Source of the DNA: Xanthomonas sp. CFBP 8443
GTDB taxonomy: Bacteria; Pseudomonadota; Gammaproteobacteria; Xanthomonadales; Xanthomonadaceae
Reading direction: 5' to 3'
Length of the DNA stretch: 64,000 nt
Assembly: GCF_025666195.1 (NCBI RefSeq)
Contig: NZ_CP102592.1
Span: 5,174,481-5,238,480 of the forward strand
Made by a program: the position numbers and the translations under genes. The notes under the pieces were generated by a model. It made no database searches. It was given only the letters and a program-made list of their open reading frames with translations, and was not told where the DNA came from. Positions 17,245 to 26,529 of this stretch are shown piece after piece (position 1 is the stretch's first letter; each line of letters starts with the position of its first letter).

Positions 17245-18414
17245 ATGGCGATGAGGCGAATCCAGAAAGAGATCGGCAGGCCGGAGCCGGGCACAGCCGC
17301 AGCGGCTCCACGAGGGCTGTCGCGCACCGGCGTCGTGGCGGCGCTGCCGCGCGCGGTGCGCGCGCAGCGGCCGGCGGCACGTGGAGCGCTGCTGGCGCTG
17401 GTCGTCGGCTTGGCCGGCGCCGGCCCTGCCGCGGCCGCGGCCGCGGAGCATCCCGGCAGCGAGACCGCCGCCGAGCAGGCGGCGCGCATCCCGCTGTGGC
17501 CGGGCCCGGCCCCGGGTTCCGCGCCCGGTCCGGAGCAGGCGCGCATCGTCGACCGCAGCGACGATCCGGCGCTGCCCGACCGCGCCATCAGCGGCCGCTA
17601 CCAGCCCTACCTGGTGGTGTACCGGCCGAAGACGCCGAACGGCAGTGCGTTGCTGGTCGCCCCCGGCGGCGGCTACGCGCGCATCGTGCTGGACAAGGAA
17701 GGCACGGCGTTGCTGCCGATCTTCGCCGAACAGGCCGGCATCACCCTGTTCGTGCTGCGTTACCGGCTGCCCGATGCGGAGGCCGCCGGCGCCGCCGCGG
17801 CGGCGCAACGCGACCTGCCGTTGGCCGACGCGCAGCGCGCGCTGCGCCTGATCCGCGCGCGTGCCGCCGACTACGGCGTGGACCCGCAGCGGGTCGGCGC
17901 GATTGGCTTCTCCGCCGGCGGCCATGTCGCCGCCAGCCTCGGCACCCGCTACGCCGAGCGCGTCTATCCGGCGCGCGATGCAATCGACCGGCTCAGCGCG
18001 CGGCCGGACTTCCTGCTGCTGCTGTACCCGGTCATCGACATGGGCAGCGGCACCGCAGCGCATACCGGCTCGCGCCTGCGGCTGCTGGGCAAGCATGCCG
18101 ATGCGGCCACGATGACCGCGTATTCGCTGCAGAACCGCGTGATTCCGGCGATGCCGCCGACCTTTCTGGTGCACGCGCAGGACGATCGGGTGGTGCCGGT
18201 GGAGAACAGCCTGCTGTTCTACCAGGCGCTGCGCCAGGCCGGGGTGCCGGCGGAACTGCATCTGTTCGCGCATGGCGGCCACGGGTTCGGCACCCGTGGC
18301 ATCGCCGGCCTGCCGCTGGCGGCCTGGCCGACGCTGGCGCTGGATTGGATGCGTAGCGTGCAGGGCGATGCGACCGCGCTGGCGCCGATCCCGCCTGCCG
18401 CGCCGAAGCAGTAG
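17245..18414 (+). CDS. Secreted alpha/beta hydrolase (acetyl esterase/xylan esterase-like)
   Basis: 389 residues from the ATG at 17245, chosen because gcgaggga lies just before it; upstream in-frame starts are possible. A long basic N-region is followed by a hydrophobic stretch (GALLALVVGLAGAGPAAAAAA), an export signal. The hydrolase fold shows VAPGGGYARI (oxyanion hole), the nucleophile elbow GFSAGGH, an Asp in HAQDDRVVPVENS, and a His in HGGHGFGT. This BD-FAE/xylan-esterase type removes acetyl or other acyl groups from hemicellulose. Divergence from the GH43/TRAP block supports that role. The substrate is inferred. Confidence 0.85.
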   Translation: MAMRRIQKEIGRPEPGTAAAAPRGLSRTGVVAALPRAVRAQRPAARGALLALVVGLAGAGPAAAAAAEHPGSETAAEQAARIPLWPGPAPGSAPGPEQARIVDRSDDPALPDRAISGRYQPYLVVYRPKTPNGSALLVAPGGGYARIVLDKEGTALLPIFAEQAGITLFVLRYRLPDAEAAGAAAAAQRDLPLADAQRALRLIRARAADYGVDPQRVGAIGFSAGGHVAASLGTRYAERVYPARDAIDRLSARPDFLLLLYPVIDMGSGTAAHTGSRLRLLGKHADAATMTAYSLQNRVIPAMPPTFLVHAQDDRVVPVENSLLFYQALRQAGVPAELHLFAHGGHGFGTRGIAGLPLAAWPTLALDWMRSVQGDATALAPIPPAAPKQ

Positions 18415-18593
18415 CAGGCGCTGCCGCATTGCCATGCACCAGACCGTCATGACCGAGCGCCGCACGCCGCCTGCATCGCACCGCCCCGAGCGGCGCTTGG
18501 CATAGCGCCGCGCCGCATCCACCCGACCCTTTCCGCTGCCGGCCCGGACCTTCGCCCGGGGCCGGCGGCGCCTGCCCACGGACTCCGCCACGC

Positions 18594-20267
18594 ATGACCA
18601 CCACACCCGCCGCCACACCGCCTGCCGACCTTGCCGCCGCCGTGTCCACGGCACCCGACGACCACGGCCGCCGCCGTTTCCTGCACGGCGGCGCGCTCGG
18701 CGCACTGGCGCTGAGCGGCGCCCTGCCGGGCGGTCGCGCCGACGCCGCACCCGCACCCGCACCCGCCGACCCGCAAGCGCCGCTGGCGCGCACCCGCAGC
18801 GGGCGCATCCGCGGCTATCGCGACCAGGGCGTGCAGGTGTTCAAGGGCATTCCCTACGGCGCCGACACCGCGCCGCGCCGCTTCCAGCCGGCGCTGCCGG
18901 AGCAGCCCTGGCGCGGCGTGCGCGACTGCAGCGGCTACGCCGCCTCGGCGCCGCAGCTCAAGCTCGACCCGGTCAGCGAGGACTGCCTGTTCCTCAACGT
19001 GTGGACGCCCGGCCTGCGCGACGGCGCAAAGCGCCCGATCCTGTTCTACATCCACGGCGGCGCCTACAACAACGGCTCCGGCAGCGACCCGCAGTACGAC
19101 GGCGTGCGCCTGTGCCGGCGCGGCGACGTGGTGGTGATCAGCGTCAACCACCGCCTCAACGCGTTCGGCTATCTGTACCTGGCGCAGCTCGGCGGTGCCG
19201 ACTTCGCCGCATCCGGCAACGTCGGCCAGCTCGACCTGGTGCAGGCGCTGCAATGGGTGCGCCAGCACGCGGCCGAATTCGGCGGCGATGCCGGCAACGT
19301 CACCGTGTTCGGCCAGTCCGGCGGCGGCGCCAAAATCGCCACGCTGATGGCGATGCCGACTGCAAAAGGCCTGTTCCATCGCGCCTGGACGATGAGCGGC
19401 CAGCAGGTCACCGCCGCCGGCCCACGCGCAGCCACGCAGCGCGCGCAATTGCTGCTGCAGGCCTTGCAACTCGACGCCACGCAACTGACGGCGCTGCGCA
19501 CGCTGCCGCTACAGCGCCTGCTCGAGGCCACCCGCACCCGCGACCCGTCGCGGGTGGAGAACACCGGCCTGTACCTGGGGCCGGTGCTGGACGCGCAGGT
19601 GCTGCAACGGCACCCGTTCTGGCCCGACGCGCCGCCGCAGTCGGCGCAGATCCCGATGGTGATCGGCAACACCCACGACGAGACCCGCGCCTTCCTCGGC
19701 AACGATCCGGCCAACTTCGCGCTGACCTGGGACACGCTGCCGGCGAAACTGGAACAGGAGCAGTACGTGGACCTGCTGCCGCAGGTGGTGATCGCCGAGT
19801 ACCGCCGGCTGTATCCGCAGTACACGCCGAGCGAGGTGTTCTTCGCCGCCACCACCGCCGGACGCTCGTGGCGCGGCGCGATCGAAGAGGCCGAGGCGCG
19901 CGCGCGGCAGGACGCACCGACCTGGGCCTACCAGCTGGACTGGGGCTCGCCGCTGGACGGCGGCAAGTTCGGCGCGTTCCACGGCCTGGACATCCCGCTG
20001 CTGTTCGACAACATCCGCCAGCCCGGCTCGCGCACCGGCGACGGCGCCGACGCGCAGCGCGTGGCCGATGCGATGAGCCAAGCGCTGCTCGCCTTCGCCC
20101 GCCACGGCGATCCCAACCATGCCGCGTTGCCGCGATGGGAACGGTATTCGCTCGCCCAGCGCGAGACCATGCTGTTCGACGCCGACAGCCGCCTGGCGCA
20201 CGACCCGCGCGGCGGCGAGCGCCGCCTGTACCAGCAGGCGCCGTTCGTGCAGCGCGGGACGTTCTGA
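18594..20267 (+). CDS. Carboxylesterase family protein (type B), exported
   Basis: 557 residues, normal for type B carboxylesterases. A twin-arginine-like leader (HGRRRFLHGGALGALALSGAL) indicates export. The family pattern is clear: FKGIPYGADT, EDCLFLNVWTP, FYIHGGAYNNGSG (oxyanion hole), the nucleophile in FGQSGGGAK, the acid in NTHDETRAF and the His in FGAFHGLDIPLLF. The elbow reads GQSGGG rather than the usual GESAGG, which is seen in some bacterial subgroups. It follows the acetyl esterase by 179 bp on the same strand, so it may act on acylated plant polymers or lignin-linked esters. The substrate is unknown. Confidence 0.92.
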   Translation: MTTTPAATPPADLAAAVSTAPDDHGRRRFLHGGALGALALSGALPGGRADAAPAPAPADPQAPLARTRSGRIRGYRDQGVQVFKGIPYGADTAPRRFQPALPEQPWRGVRDCSGYAASAPQLKLDPVSEDCLFLNVWTPGLRDGAKRPILFYIHGGAYNNGSGSDPQYDGVRLCRRGDVVVISVNHRLNAFGYLYLAQLGGADFAASGNVGQLDLVQALQWVRQHAAEFGGDAGNVTVFGQSGGGAKIATLMAMPTAKGLFHRAWTMSGQQVTAAGPRAATQRAQLLLQALQLDATQLTALRTLPLQRLLEATRTRDPSRVENTGLYLGPVLDAQVLQRHPFWPDAPPQSAQIPMVIGNTHDETRAFLGNDPANFALTWDTLPAKLEQEQYVDLLPQVVIAEYRRLYPQYTPSEVFFAATTAGRSWRGAIEEAEARARQDAPTWAYQLDWGSPLDGGKFGAFHGLDIPLLFDNIRQPGSRTGDGADAQRVADAMSQALLAFARHGDPNHAALPRWERYSLAQRETMLFDADSRLAHDPRGGERRLYQQAPFVQRGTF

Positions 20268-20385
20268 GGCTGGCGCTGCGGGGCAGCCGGGAGCGTGTTT
20301 TTCGATCGCTTGCCAGCAGGCCGTAGCAGCGACTTCATCCGGATCGCACGCCTCAGCATCTTCTGTCGAACTGGAACCGCTTTTT

Positions 20386-20451
20386 GTAGGAGCGGCTTCA
20401 GCCGCGACAGGCACTACCAGTAGCGCCCGTCGCGACTGAAGTCGCTCCTAC
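20386..20451. repeat. Paired REP-like palindromes (GTAGGAGCG type)
   Basis: A 23-bp element (gtaggagcggcttcagccgc plus gac, 20386-20408) and its slightly altered inverted partner (20429-20451) are separated by 20 bp. Each is itself a small palindrome around CTTCAG or CTGAAG. Relatives lie at 27744, 31000, 45364, 45482 and 45523. The pair fills most of the gap between two convergent genes. Confidence 0.75.
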
Positions 20452-20502
20452 AATGTGCAATAGCACTCAAGGAAAGCCAAGCCCGCGTCGATACCGGCCG
20501 CG

Positions 20503-21684
20503 CTACCAGCCGGTCTCCTCGGCCAGCACCACCTGGTTGCCGCCGCCGACGCGCGCGCGCTGCAGCAGCGTTTCGGCGCGTTCCAGCAGCGTGGCGGCGG
20601 TGTCGGTCGGTGCGGCGAGCAGCGCGCCGACGCTGACGCTGAGCTGTTCGGACGCCATGTCGGCATGTTCGATCGCCAGCAGTTCGACCATGTCGCGCAG
20701 CGCCGGCGCCACCTGCCGCAGGTGCGCGCCGCTGGCGTCGTACAGCACCAGCGCGAAGCGATCGGCGTCGATGCGCATGGTCACATCCATCGGCCGCAGC
20801 AGGCATTGCAGTACCTCGGCCACGCCCACCACCGCGCGGTCGGCCTCGCGCGGGCCATAGCGCTGCACGAAGGCGGCGAACCCGTCCAGTTCGACCAGGA
20901 TCAACGCCAGCCCGTGCTGCAGGCGCCGGGTTTCGGCCAGCGCCACCGCCAGGTGCTCGTCGAAGCGGCGGCGATCGCCCAGGCCGGTGAGCGCGTCACG
21001 CAGGGCCTCGTCGTCGCGGACCCGGCGCTGCAGGAAGCCTTCGCGCCGAGAATGCTCGCGCAGGTAGCCGCCGACCGCGCCGATCGGCACCGCGACCCAC
21101 AGCAGCCATTGCAACCGCAGGTAGGCGTCCTGCGCCGCGCCGTCCAGCAGCAGATGCGCGGCCGCGGCGCTGATCGCGCACAACGCCAGCGCCACCGCCA
21201 CGCTCTGCCACAGCGCCAGACCCAGCGGGAAGAACCCGGCGACGATCACCAGCGTCATCACCGCCGCGGCGTAGCGCAGTTCCTGCGGTGGGTAGCCGAT
21301 GCTGGACAGCACCAGCCCGGTGCCGCCGACCAGCAGCAGCACCGCGGCCCGGCCCGGCCCGTGCGAGGACGCGCGATGGATCGACACCGCCGCCCACAGC
21401 AGCGCCAGCAAGGTCGCCGCGCGCACCGCCACCGCGTAACCGGCCAGGTCGGCGCCGCCCAGCCAGCCAAAATGCAGCGCGTCCCATGCCAGCAGCAGCA
21501 ACGCGATCAATACCCCCAGCGAGGCCGCCACGCGCTGCGCGAAGCCCATGGTCGCGGCGGTATGGCGGCGATAGGCCAATTCCAGCGGCGGGTCGAAACG
21601 CAGCGTGGCGAAGCCGTCGCGCAACTGGCGGGCATAGGCGTCGCCGGACGGAACGTCGGGCGGCCCTTCGTGGCGATGGTGCAT
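20503..21684 (-). CDS. Membrane protein with degenerate GGDEF domain
   Basis: 393 residues from the ATG at 21684. About six membrane segments (residues 50-210) precede a C-terminal GGDEF fold that begins at DALTGLGDRRRFDEHL. The signature that should read GGDEF is DADRF, and the metal-binding DLD segment reads ELD with the usual KxIND replaced by AAFVQ. Cyclase activity is therefore unlikely; the domain may bind c-di-GMP or GTP, or act as a partner. Diguanylate cyclases synthesise c-di-GMP, the biofilm/motility messenger. The protein is anchored in the inner membrane; no operon partner is evident. Confidence 0.88.
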   Translation of the reverse strand: MHHRHEGPPDVPSGDAYARQLRDGFATLRFDPPLELAYRRHTAATMGFAQRVAASLGVLIALLLLAWDALHFGWLGGADLAGYAVAVRAATLLALLWAAVSIHRASSHGPGRAAVLLLVGGTGLVLSSIGYPPQELRYAAAVMTLVIVAGFFPLGLALWQSVAVALALCAISAAAAHLLLDGAAQDAYLRLQWLLWVAVPIGAVGGYLREHSRREGFLQRRVRDDEALRDALTGLGDRRRFDEHLAVALAETRRLQHGLALILVELDGFAAFVQRYGPREADRAVVGVAEVLQCLLRPMDVTMRIDADRFALVLYDASGAHLRQVAPALRDMVELLAIEHADMASEQLSVSVGALLAAPTDTAATLLERAETLLQRARVGGGNQVVLAEETGW

Positions 21685-21928
21685 GCGATCCCCTGTAGAC
21701 GCAGCGTGGCAGCACACGGTGACGGCCACACCATGCGACCGCGCGACGCACAGCGCTGACGCTGCCGGCTCCGACTTCCAGGGACATGAGAAATCACTGG
21801 CGCGCGATTGTCCACTTTTTGACCCACGGTGCACGCGTGCCGCGGCACGGCTTTCGAGCCAAACATTCAGGCAGCGCTGGCTGGCGCTACCGCGTCGCTG
21901 GCGCGTTCGCCGCCGCGCGCGGGCGCGC

Positions 21929-23476
21929 TCAGGCCTTGGCCGGCAGCGCCCACACGCTGTTGGGATCGCCCTGGCGGCCACGGCGCAAGCTGGCGCGTGC
22001 CATCTGCCAGTACGTCCAGGCCAGCGCCAACGCGCAGCCGTCGACCGCCAGCAGCAGCGCGCTGCTCCACGGCGCCACCCAGCCGCCGGCACCGCGCAGC
22101 GCGGCCAGCGGCACCAGCGCGGTGAGCGCGGCGCAGGCCAGCAGCAGTTCGTAGGCGCCGCGCGCGGTGGGGCGCAGCAGCGCCCACGCCACGCCCAGGC
22201 CGAACACCGCGTAGTACACGGTGCGTTCCTGCCCCGGCGGCAACAGGCGTGCGGCCACGAACAGCGCCGACACGCCGGCCACACAGCCCAGGCAGAGGCC
22301 GACGGTGAGCCGCGCCATCGCGTGCGTGCGCCACGGCTGCGCCTGCTGGCGCCGCTTGCGCCGCGCCTCCACCCACAGCAGATTGCCGCTGTAGAACAGG
22401 AACGCGCCGCCCAAGCCGAGCAGGAAATACAGCCAGCGCACTGGCGCCCCGCCGAAGTTGGCGTAGTGCAACGCCTGCAGCCCGCGCAGCGACGCCACGC
22501 CGGGCGACATGTCCTGCGGCGCCAGCACACGCAGCACCTTGCCGGTTGCAGCTTCCATGGCCACGCCGGCCAGCGTGTTGAGCCGGCGCTGCGGGTGCTG
22601 GCCGTAGATTTCCACGCGCGCATTGGCATCGCCGGCGTCGTGGAAGGACAGGCTTTCCGGCTCGAAGCCCGGGCTGGCCGCGCGCGCCCGCGCCAGCAGC
22701 TCGGCCACCGGCAGCGGCGGCGCCTTGATGTGCGCCGGCTGCACGTGCGGCGTCAGTTCCAGATCCGGCTCCAACACCTGCATCAGCTTGCCGTCGAACA
22801 CCAGGTACTGGAATGGCGCCAGCAGCAGCACGCCCAGCGCCAGCACCGCGCCGGACCAGGCGAAGATCACATGGAACGGCAACGACAGCATGCCGACCAC
22901 GTTGTGCGCGTCCTGCCACACGCGCTTGACGTTGCGTCCCAGGCGCAGCGCGAACAGGTCCTTCAGGAACACCGGCGCGTACAGCACCACGCCACTGACC
23001 AACGCCAGGCCATAGAGGATGCAGACCACGCCGAACAGGTAGGTGCCGAAGGTGCGCGGCAAGCCGGCGGTGAAATGCAGGTCGTACAGGAAGTCGACGA
23101 AACCGGTGCGTTGCGGCAGCTGCAGCGGTTGCCCGTCGGCGCCGGGCTGGAACTGCACGGTGCCGCCGAACGGCTGCGCCGGTGGCCCGAACGCATACAG
23201 CCGCGGCTGCGCGCCGTGCTCGCCCGGCAGGGTCAGGGTGAACGATTCGGCCAGCGCCGGATGCCGCGCCAACACCGCATCGGCCAATGCCTGCGTGGCC
23301 TGCTCCGGTGCCTGCGCCGGCGGCGCGACCGTAGCCGCCGGGCGCGGCCACTCGTTGAGCTCGTGCGTGAACACGGTGATCGCGCCGGCGTAGAACGCGA
23401 TGAACAAGGCCATGCCGGCGAGCAGGCCCATCCAGCTGTGCGCCGACAGGAACTGGCGCAGGGTCGCCGCCTTCAT
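21929..23476 (-). CDS. PepSY-associated TM helix domain protein
   Basis: 515 residues. The PepSY_TM layout is visible: an N-terminal anchor (LSAHSWMGLLAGMALFIAFYAGAITVF), a periplasmic PepSY part, HFTAGLP with a membrane helix, WQDAHNVVGMLSLPFHVIFAWSGAVLA, and further helices toward the C-terminus. Such proteins accompany ferric-siderophore receptors and are thought to reduce or release iron in the periplasm. The start at 23476 overlaps the stop of the DUF3649 gene by ATGA, so translation is coupled. It ends the four-gene receptor operon. Confidence 0.93.
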   Translation of the reverse strand: MKAATLRQFLSAHSWMGLLAGMALFIAFYAGAITVFTHELNEWPRPAATVAPPAQAPEQATQALADAVLARHPALAESFTLTLPGEHGAQPRLYAFGPPAQPFGGTVQFQPGADGQPLQLPQRTGFVDFLYDLHFTAGLPRTFGTYLFGVVCILYGLALVSGVVLYAPVFLKDLFALRLGRNVKRVWQDAHNVVGMLSLPFHVIFAWSGAVLALGVLLLAPFQYLVFDGKLMQVLEPDLELTPHVQPAHIKAPPLPVAELLARARAASPGFEPESLSFHDAGDANARVEIYGQHPQRRLNTLAGVAMEAATGKVLRVLAPQDMSPGVASLRGLQALHYANFGGAPVRWLYFLLGLGGAFLFYSGNLLWVEARRKRRQQAQPWRTHAMARLTVGLCLGCVAGVSALFVAARLLPPGQERTVYYAVFGLGVAWALLRPTARGAYELLLACAALTALVPLAALRGAGGWVAPWSSALLLAVDGCALALAWTYWQMARASLRRGRQGDPNSVWALPAKA

Positions 23477-23745
23477 ACCGTCACCTGCACGAGGCCGCCG
23501 GCCTTCAGCGCGTACAGCAGGCCATGGCACAGCAGCGTGGCCAGGCCCAGCCACAGCCAGGCGCGCGCGCCGCTGCGGAACACGAACGCCAGCGACATCG
23601 CGCCGATCCACAGCGGGAACATCAGCAATAGCCAGGGCAGCGTGTGCACCTGCAGCGCGCCCGGCCACACCAGCACGCACAGCCCGACCACGCCCACCGC
23701 CAGCGGCAAGCCCAGCACGATCGCCGCCAGCCACCTAGCCCACAT
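23473..23745 (-). CDS. DUF3649 family small membrane protein
   Basis: 90 residues with three hydrophobic segments (AIVLGLPLAVGVVGLCVLVW, LPWLLLMFPLWIGAMSLAFVF, AWLWLGLATLLCHGLLYAL). DUF3649 proteins occur next to PepSY_TM and TonB receptors, and this gene overlaps both neighbours (11 bp with DUF3325, 4 bp with PepSY). It probably assists the PepSY protein in iron handling; the biochemical role is unknown. Confidence 0.88.
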   Translation of the reverse strand: MWARWLAAIVLGLPLAVGVVGLCVLVWPGALQVHTLPWLLLMFPLWIGAMSLAFVFRSGARAWLWLGLATLLCHGLLYALKAGGLVQVTV

Positions 23746-24031
23746 CGGCGTGGCCTCCGCGCAGCTGCCACCAGGCGTCCAGGTACGGCAACGCGACCGC
23801 GGCGAGCATCAGCGCGCTCAGCGCCGCGAACGTCCCGGCCCACACCCCGAGCGCGACGATCGCCGCGGCCAGCGCCAGCGCCGACAGCGCCACGCCGGCC
23901 ACGCGCAGCGCGTGCGCATGCCGACGCCAGGCCGGGCGCAGGCGCTGGTGCGCGGTGGCCAGGTAGAACGCCAGCGCCGCCAGCGGTGCGGCGAGCAGGT
24001 ACACAGCGGTGGTCAGTGCGTGCATGGCCAT
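23735..24031 (-). CDS. DUF3325 family small membrane protein
   Basis: 98 residues with three hydrophobic helices (LLAAPLAALAFYLATAH, VAGVALSALALAAAIVALGVW, AALSALMLAAVALPYLDAWW) and a His/Arg-rich first cytoplasmic loop (HQRLRPAWRRHAHALR). This is the normal second gene in receptor-DUF3325-DUF3649-PepSY operons. It starts 6 bp after the receptor's stop. A second ATG at 24025 is possible. The function is unknown beyond the link to iron uptake. Confidence 0.88.
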   Translation of the reverse strand: MAMHALTTAVYLLAAPLAALAFYLATAHQRLRPAWRRHAHALRVAGVALSALALAAAIVALGVWAGTFAALSALMLAAVALPYLDAWWQLRGGHADVG

Positions 24032-24037
24032 GGGCGT

Positions 24038-26320
24038 TTACCAGCGCATCTCGAAGCCGATGCCGACCACGCGCGGTGCGCCGAGGACGGCGATCGGCTG
24101 GTCGGTCCAGCGGTACTGCAGGTACTGCTTGTCGAGCAGGTTGTTGGCGAACACCCAGGCGCTCCAGTCCAGGGTCTCGTAGCCGAACTTTGCATTGACC
24201 AGCGTGCGCGAGGCCAGCTGCGGCGAGTCGGTGCCGATGTCGGTGTAGACCTTGTCGCGGAAGTTGGCGTTGAGGTTGGCGACCCAGCCGCCGCCGAAGC
24301 GCCAGTTGGCGCCCGCGGCCGCGGTCCAGCGCGGCGCGTAGGCGAACTCGCGGCCGGCATAGTCGGTGATCTCGGCGCCGACCACGGTCTTGAACTCGTC
24401 GAAGCGGGTGCGCGAATAGCCCAGCGACGCATACCAGTCGAAGCCTTCGCCGAGCCGGTGGCTGGCCTCCAGCTCGAAGCCGTACAGGTGCGCGCGACCG
24501 GCGTTGATGGTGTTGTAGTCGTAGTCGTTGAGACCGAAGAAGGCGAAGACCTGCTTGTCCTTCCAGTCGATGTAGTAGGCGTTGGCGTTGACGCTCAGGC
24601 GCCCGTCCAGCCACTGCGAGCGCAGCGCGGCCTCGTAGTTCCAGGTGTATTCCGGGTCGTAGGCGAAGGCCTGGCTGCGCGCGGTGTTGAAGCTGGAACC
24701 GCCGGAGCGGTAGCCGCGCTGCACCACCAGGCTGGCAGCCAGGTCCGGGCTCCATTCGTAGCGCGCGCCGAGCTTGGGCAGGAACGCGCTGAAGTCGCGC
24801 GCGTTGTTCGGCACCTCGCCGCTGGCCGAGGCGACGATGCCGGCCACGCCGGCGTTGATCGCATCGATCGCCTGGTACAGCGCGGTGCCCGGGCTGGCGA
24901 AGCTGGCGGGGCTCGGATAGGTGCCGACGAAGGTCGCGTTGGTACTGGAGGCCATCTCGTAGCGCTGGCGGTCGTAGCGGAAGCCGCCGATCAGCGAGAA
25001 GCCGCGGCCGACATGCCACTGCCCGTCGGCGAACAGCGCGCGGTTCTCCGAGGTGGTCGGCGACGCGCTGACGTACGACACCGGGATCACCGGCAACGCC
25101 CGCCCATACGCGGCCGAGATCGCCGCCGCGTTGGCGGCCGGGAAGCCGGCGCCGCGCAGCAGGCGGGTGATGGTGGCGAGCGGGGTGTTCACGTCGAGCC
25201 GATTGACCAGGTCGTCCTCGGTCTCGTGCCTGGCCCAGTACGCGCCGAACAGACCCTCCACCGCCTGGCCGTCGTAGTTCAGGCGCAGCTCCTGCGAGGT
25301 GGTGCGGGTGCCGGTCACGCGCCTGGCATCGGCGATCTGCACCGCGCTGCGGTCGCCGTCCCAGGTGCTGTCGAGGTCCACCTCGTTCCACGCCGTCACC
25401 GCCGACAGCGACCAGGCCGCGTTGAGGGCGTAGTCGACGTTGAGGGTGGCGATGTCGCTGTCGGTGCGGTTGCGGTTGGGGACGTTGTCGTGGTTGACCC
25501 GACGCTTGAAGGCGCCCGCTTCGTCGGTGTGCAGGTACACGTACAGGTACGGCCCGGTGCGGTGCGCCTTGGTGTAGCCGAGCTGGACCCGCAGACCCTC
25601 GATCGCCGACGGGGTCCACAGCAGCTTGCCGCGGTAGGTCAGCGCATGCTGCGCATCGTCGGAGGCCTGGCGCGTGTCGTTCCACAGGTAGCCATCGAAG
25701 CTGCGCTGCTCGACCGAGGTGCGGAACGCCAGTTCGTCGGCCACCAATGGGCCGCCGAACGCCGCGGCCAGGGTGCGGTCGGACGGATCGGACGCCAGCA
25801 CGCGCACCTTGCCTTCCCAGTCCATGGTCGGCTCGGCGGTGTGCAGGATCACCGCGCCGGCCAGCGCGTTCTCGCCCTGCAGCGTGGACTGCGGCCCGCG
25901 CAGGATCTCCACCTGCTGCAGGTCCCACATGCTCAGCGGCGCCGAACTGGTCGCGGTCCGCGGCAGCGCCGCGCCGTCCAGGTAGATGGTGGCCAGCGGC
26001 GCATCGCCGCCGCCGTCGATGTCGCGGATACCGCGGATGGTGAAGCCCAGATCGCCGTAGCTCTGCGACACGTTGGCGGTGCGATTGAACACCTCGTAGA
26101 GGTTCTGCAGGTTTTCCTGCTCGATCCGCGCCTGAGTGGTCACCGCCACGCTGCTGGTGGTGTCCTGCAGCGTGCGCTCGCGCTTCTCGCCGGTGACGAC
26201 GATGCGGTCCAGGGTGGTGGGATCGGCCGCGACCGCCTCGGCGGCCAGCGCATGCGCCGGGCTGGCCAGGACCGCGGCAATGGAAACGGACAGCAACAGC
26301 AAGTTGACGCGCACGCGCAT
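24038..26320 (-). CDS. TonB-dependent receptor (iron-uptake operon)
   Basis: 760 residues: signal peptide (MRVRVNLLLLSVSIAAVLA), TonB box region TLDRIVVTGEKRERTLQDT, plug domain (NLQNLYEVFNRTANVSQSYG; VEILRGPQSTLQGENALAGAV) and beta-barrel ending in GFEMRW. The VVTGEKRERTLQDT/RTANV pattern resembles receptors for ferric compounds rather than the CirA/BtuB type. It leads the operon with DUF3325, DUF3649 and PepSY_TM, all within a few bases, which supports siderophore or haem-like iron uptake. No Fur box was found by eye in the 209 bp before it. The ligand is not known. Confidence 0.92.
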   Translation of the reverse strand: MRVRVNLLLLSVSIAAVLASPAHALAAEAVAADPTTLDRIVVTGEKRERTLQDTTSSVAVTTQARIEQENLQNLYEVFNRTANVSQSYGDLGFTIRGIRDIDGGGDAPLATIYLDGAALPRTATSSAPLSMWDLQQVEILRGPQSTLQGENALAGAVILHTAEPTMDWEGKVRVLASDPSDRTLAAAFGGPLVADELAFRTSVEQRSFDGYLWNDTRQASDDAQHALTYRGKLLWTPSAIEGLRVQLGYTKAHRTGPYLYVYLHTDEAGAFKRRVNHDNVPNRNRTDSDIATLNVDYALNAAWSLSAVTAWNEVDLDSTWDGDRSAVQIADARRVTGTRTTSQELRLNYDGQAVEGLFGAYWARHETEDDLVNRLDVNTPLATITRLLRGAGFPAANAAAISAAYGRALPVIPVSYVSASPTTSENRALFADGQWHVGRGFSLIGGFRYDRQRYEMASSTNATFVGTYPSPASFASPGTALYQAIDAINAGVAGIVASASGEVPNNARDFSAFLPKLGARYEWSPDLAASLVVQRGYRSGGSSFNTARSQAFAYDPEYTWNYEAALRSQWLDGRLSVNANAYYIDWKDKQVFAFFGLNDYDYNTINAGRAHLYGFELEASHRLGEGFDWYASLGYSRTRFDEFKTVVGAEITDYAGREFAYAPRWTAAAGANWRFGGGWVANLNANFRDKVYTDIGTDSPQLASRTLVNAKFGYETLDWSAWVFANNLLDKQYLQYRWTDQPIAVLGAPRVVGIGFEMRW

Positions 26321-26529
26321 CGCTCCGTGGAAGCAGGATCGGACGGAGGCATGGCGGCGGCTGTGCCTGGCTGCCGGACCCGGCAGCGCTGGGCGCGGAC
26401 TTTAACAGAGCGTGAAGATGGCGGCTACAAATTTGTGCGGCGTATCAAGGGCTGCCATGGCGGATCTTCGGCATTGGGTTCTCCCGCTCTTCAGGACGGA
26501 GCGGCCCTCTGTAGATACCGTCTTCCCGT

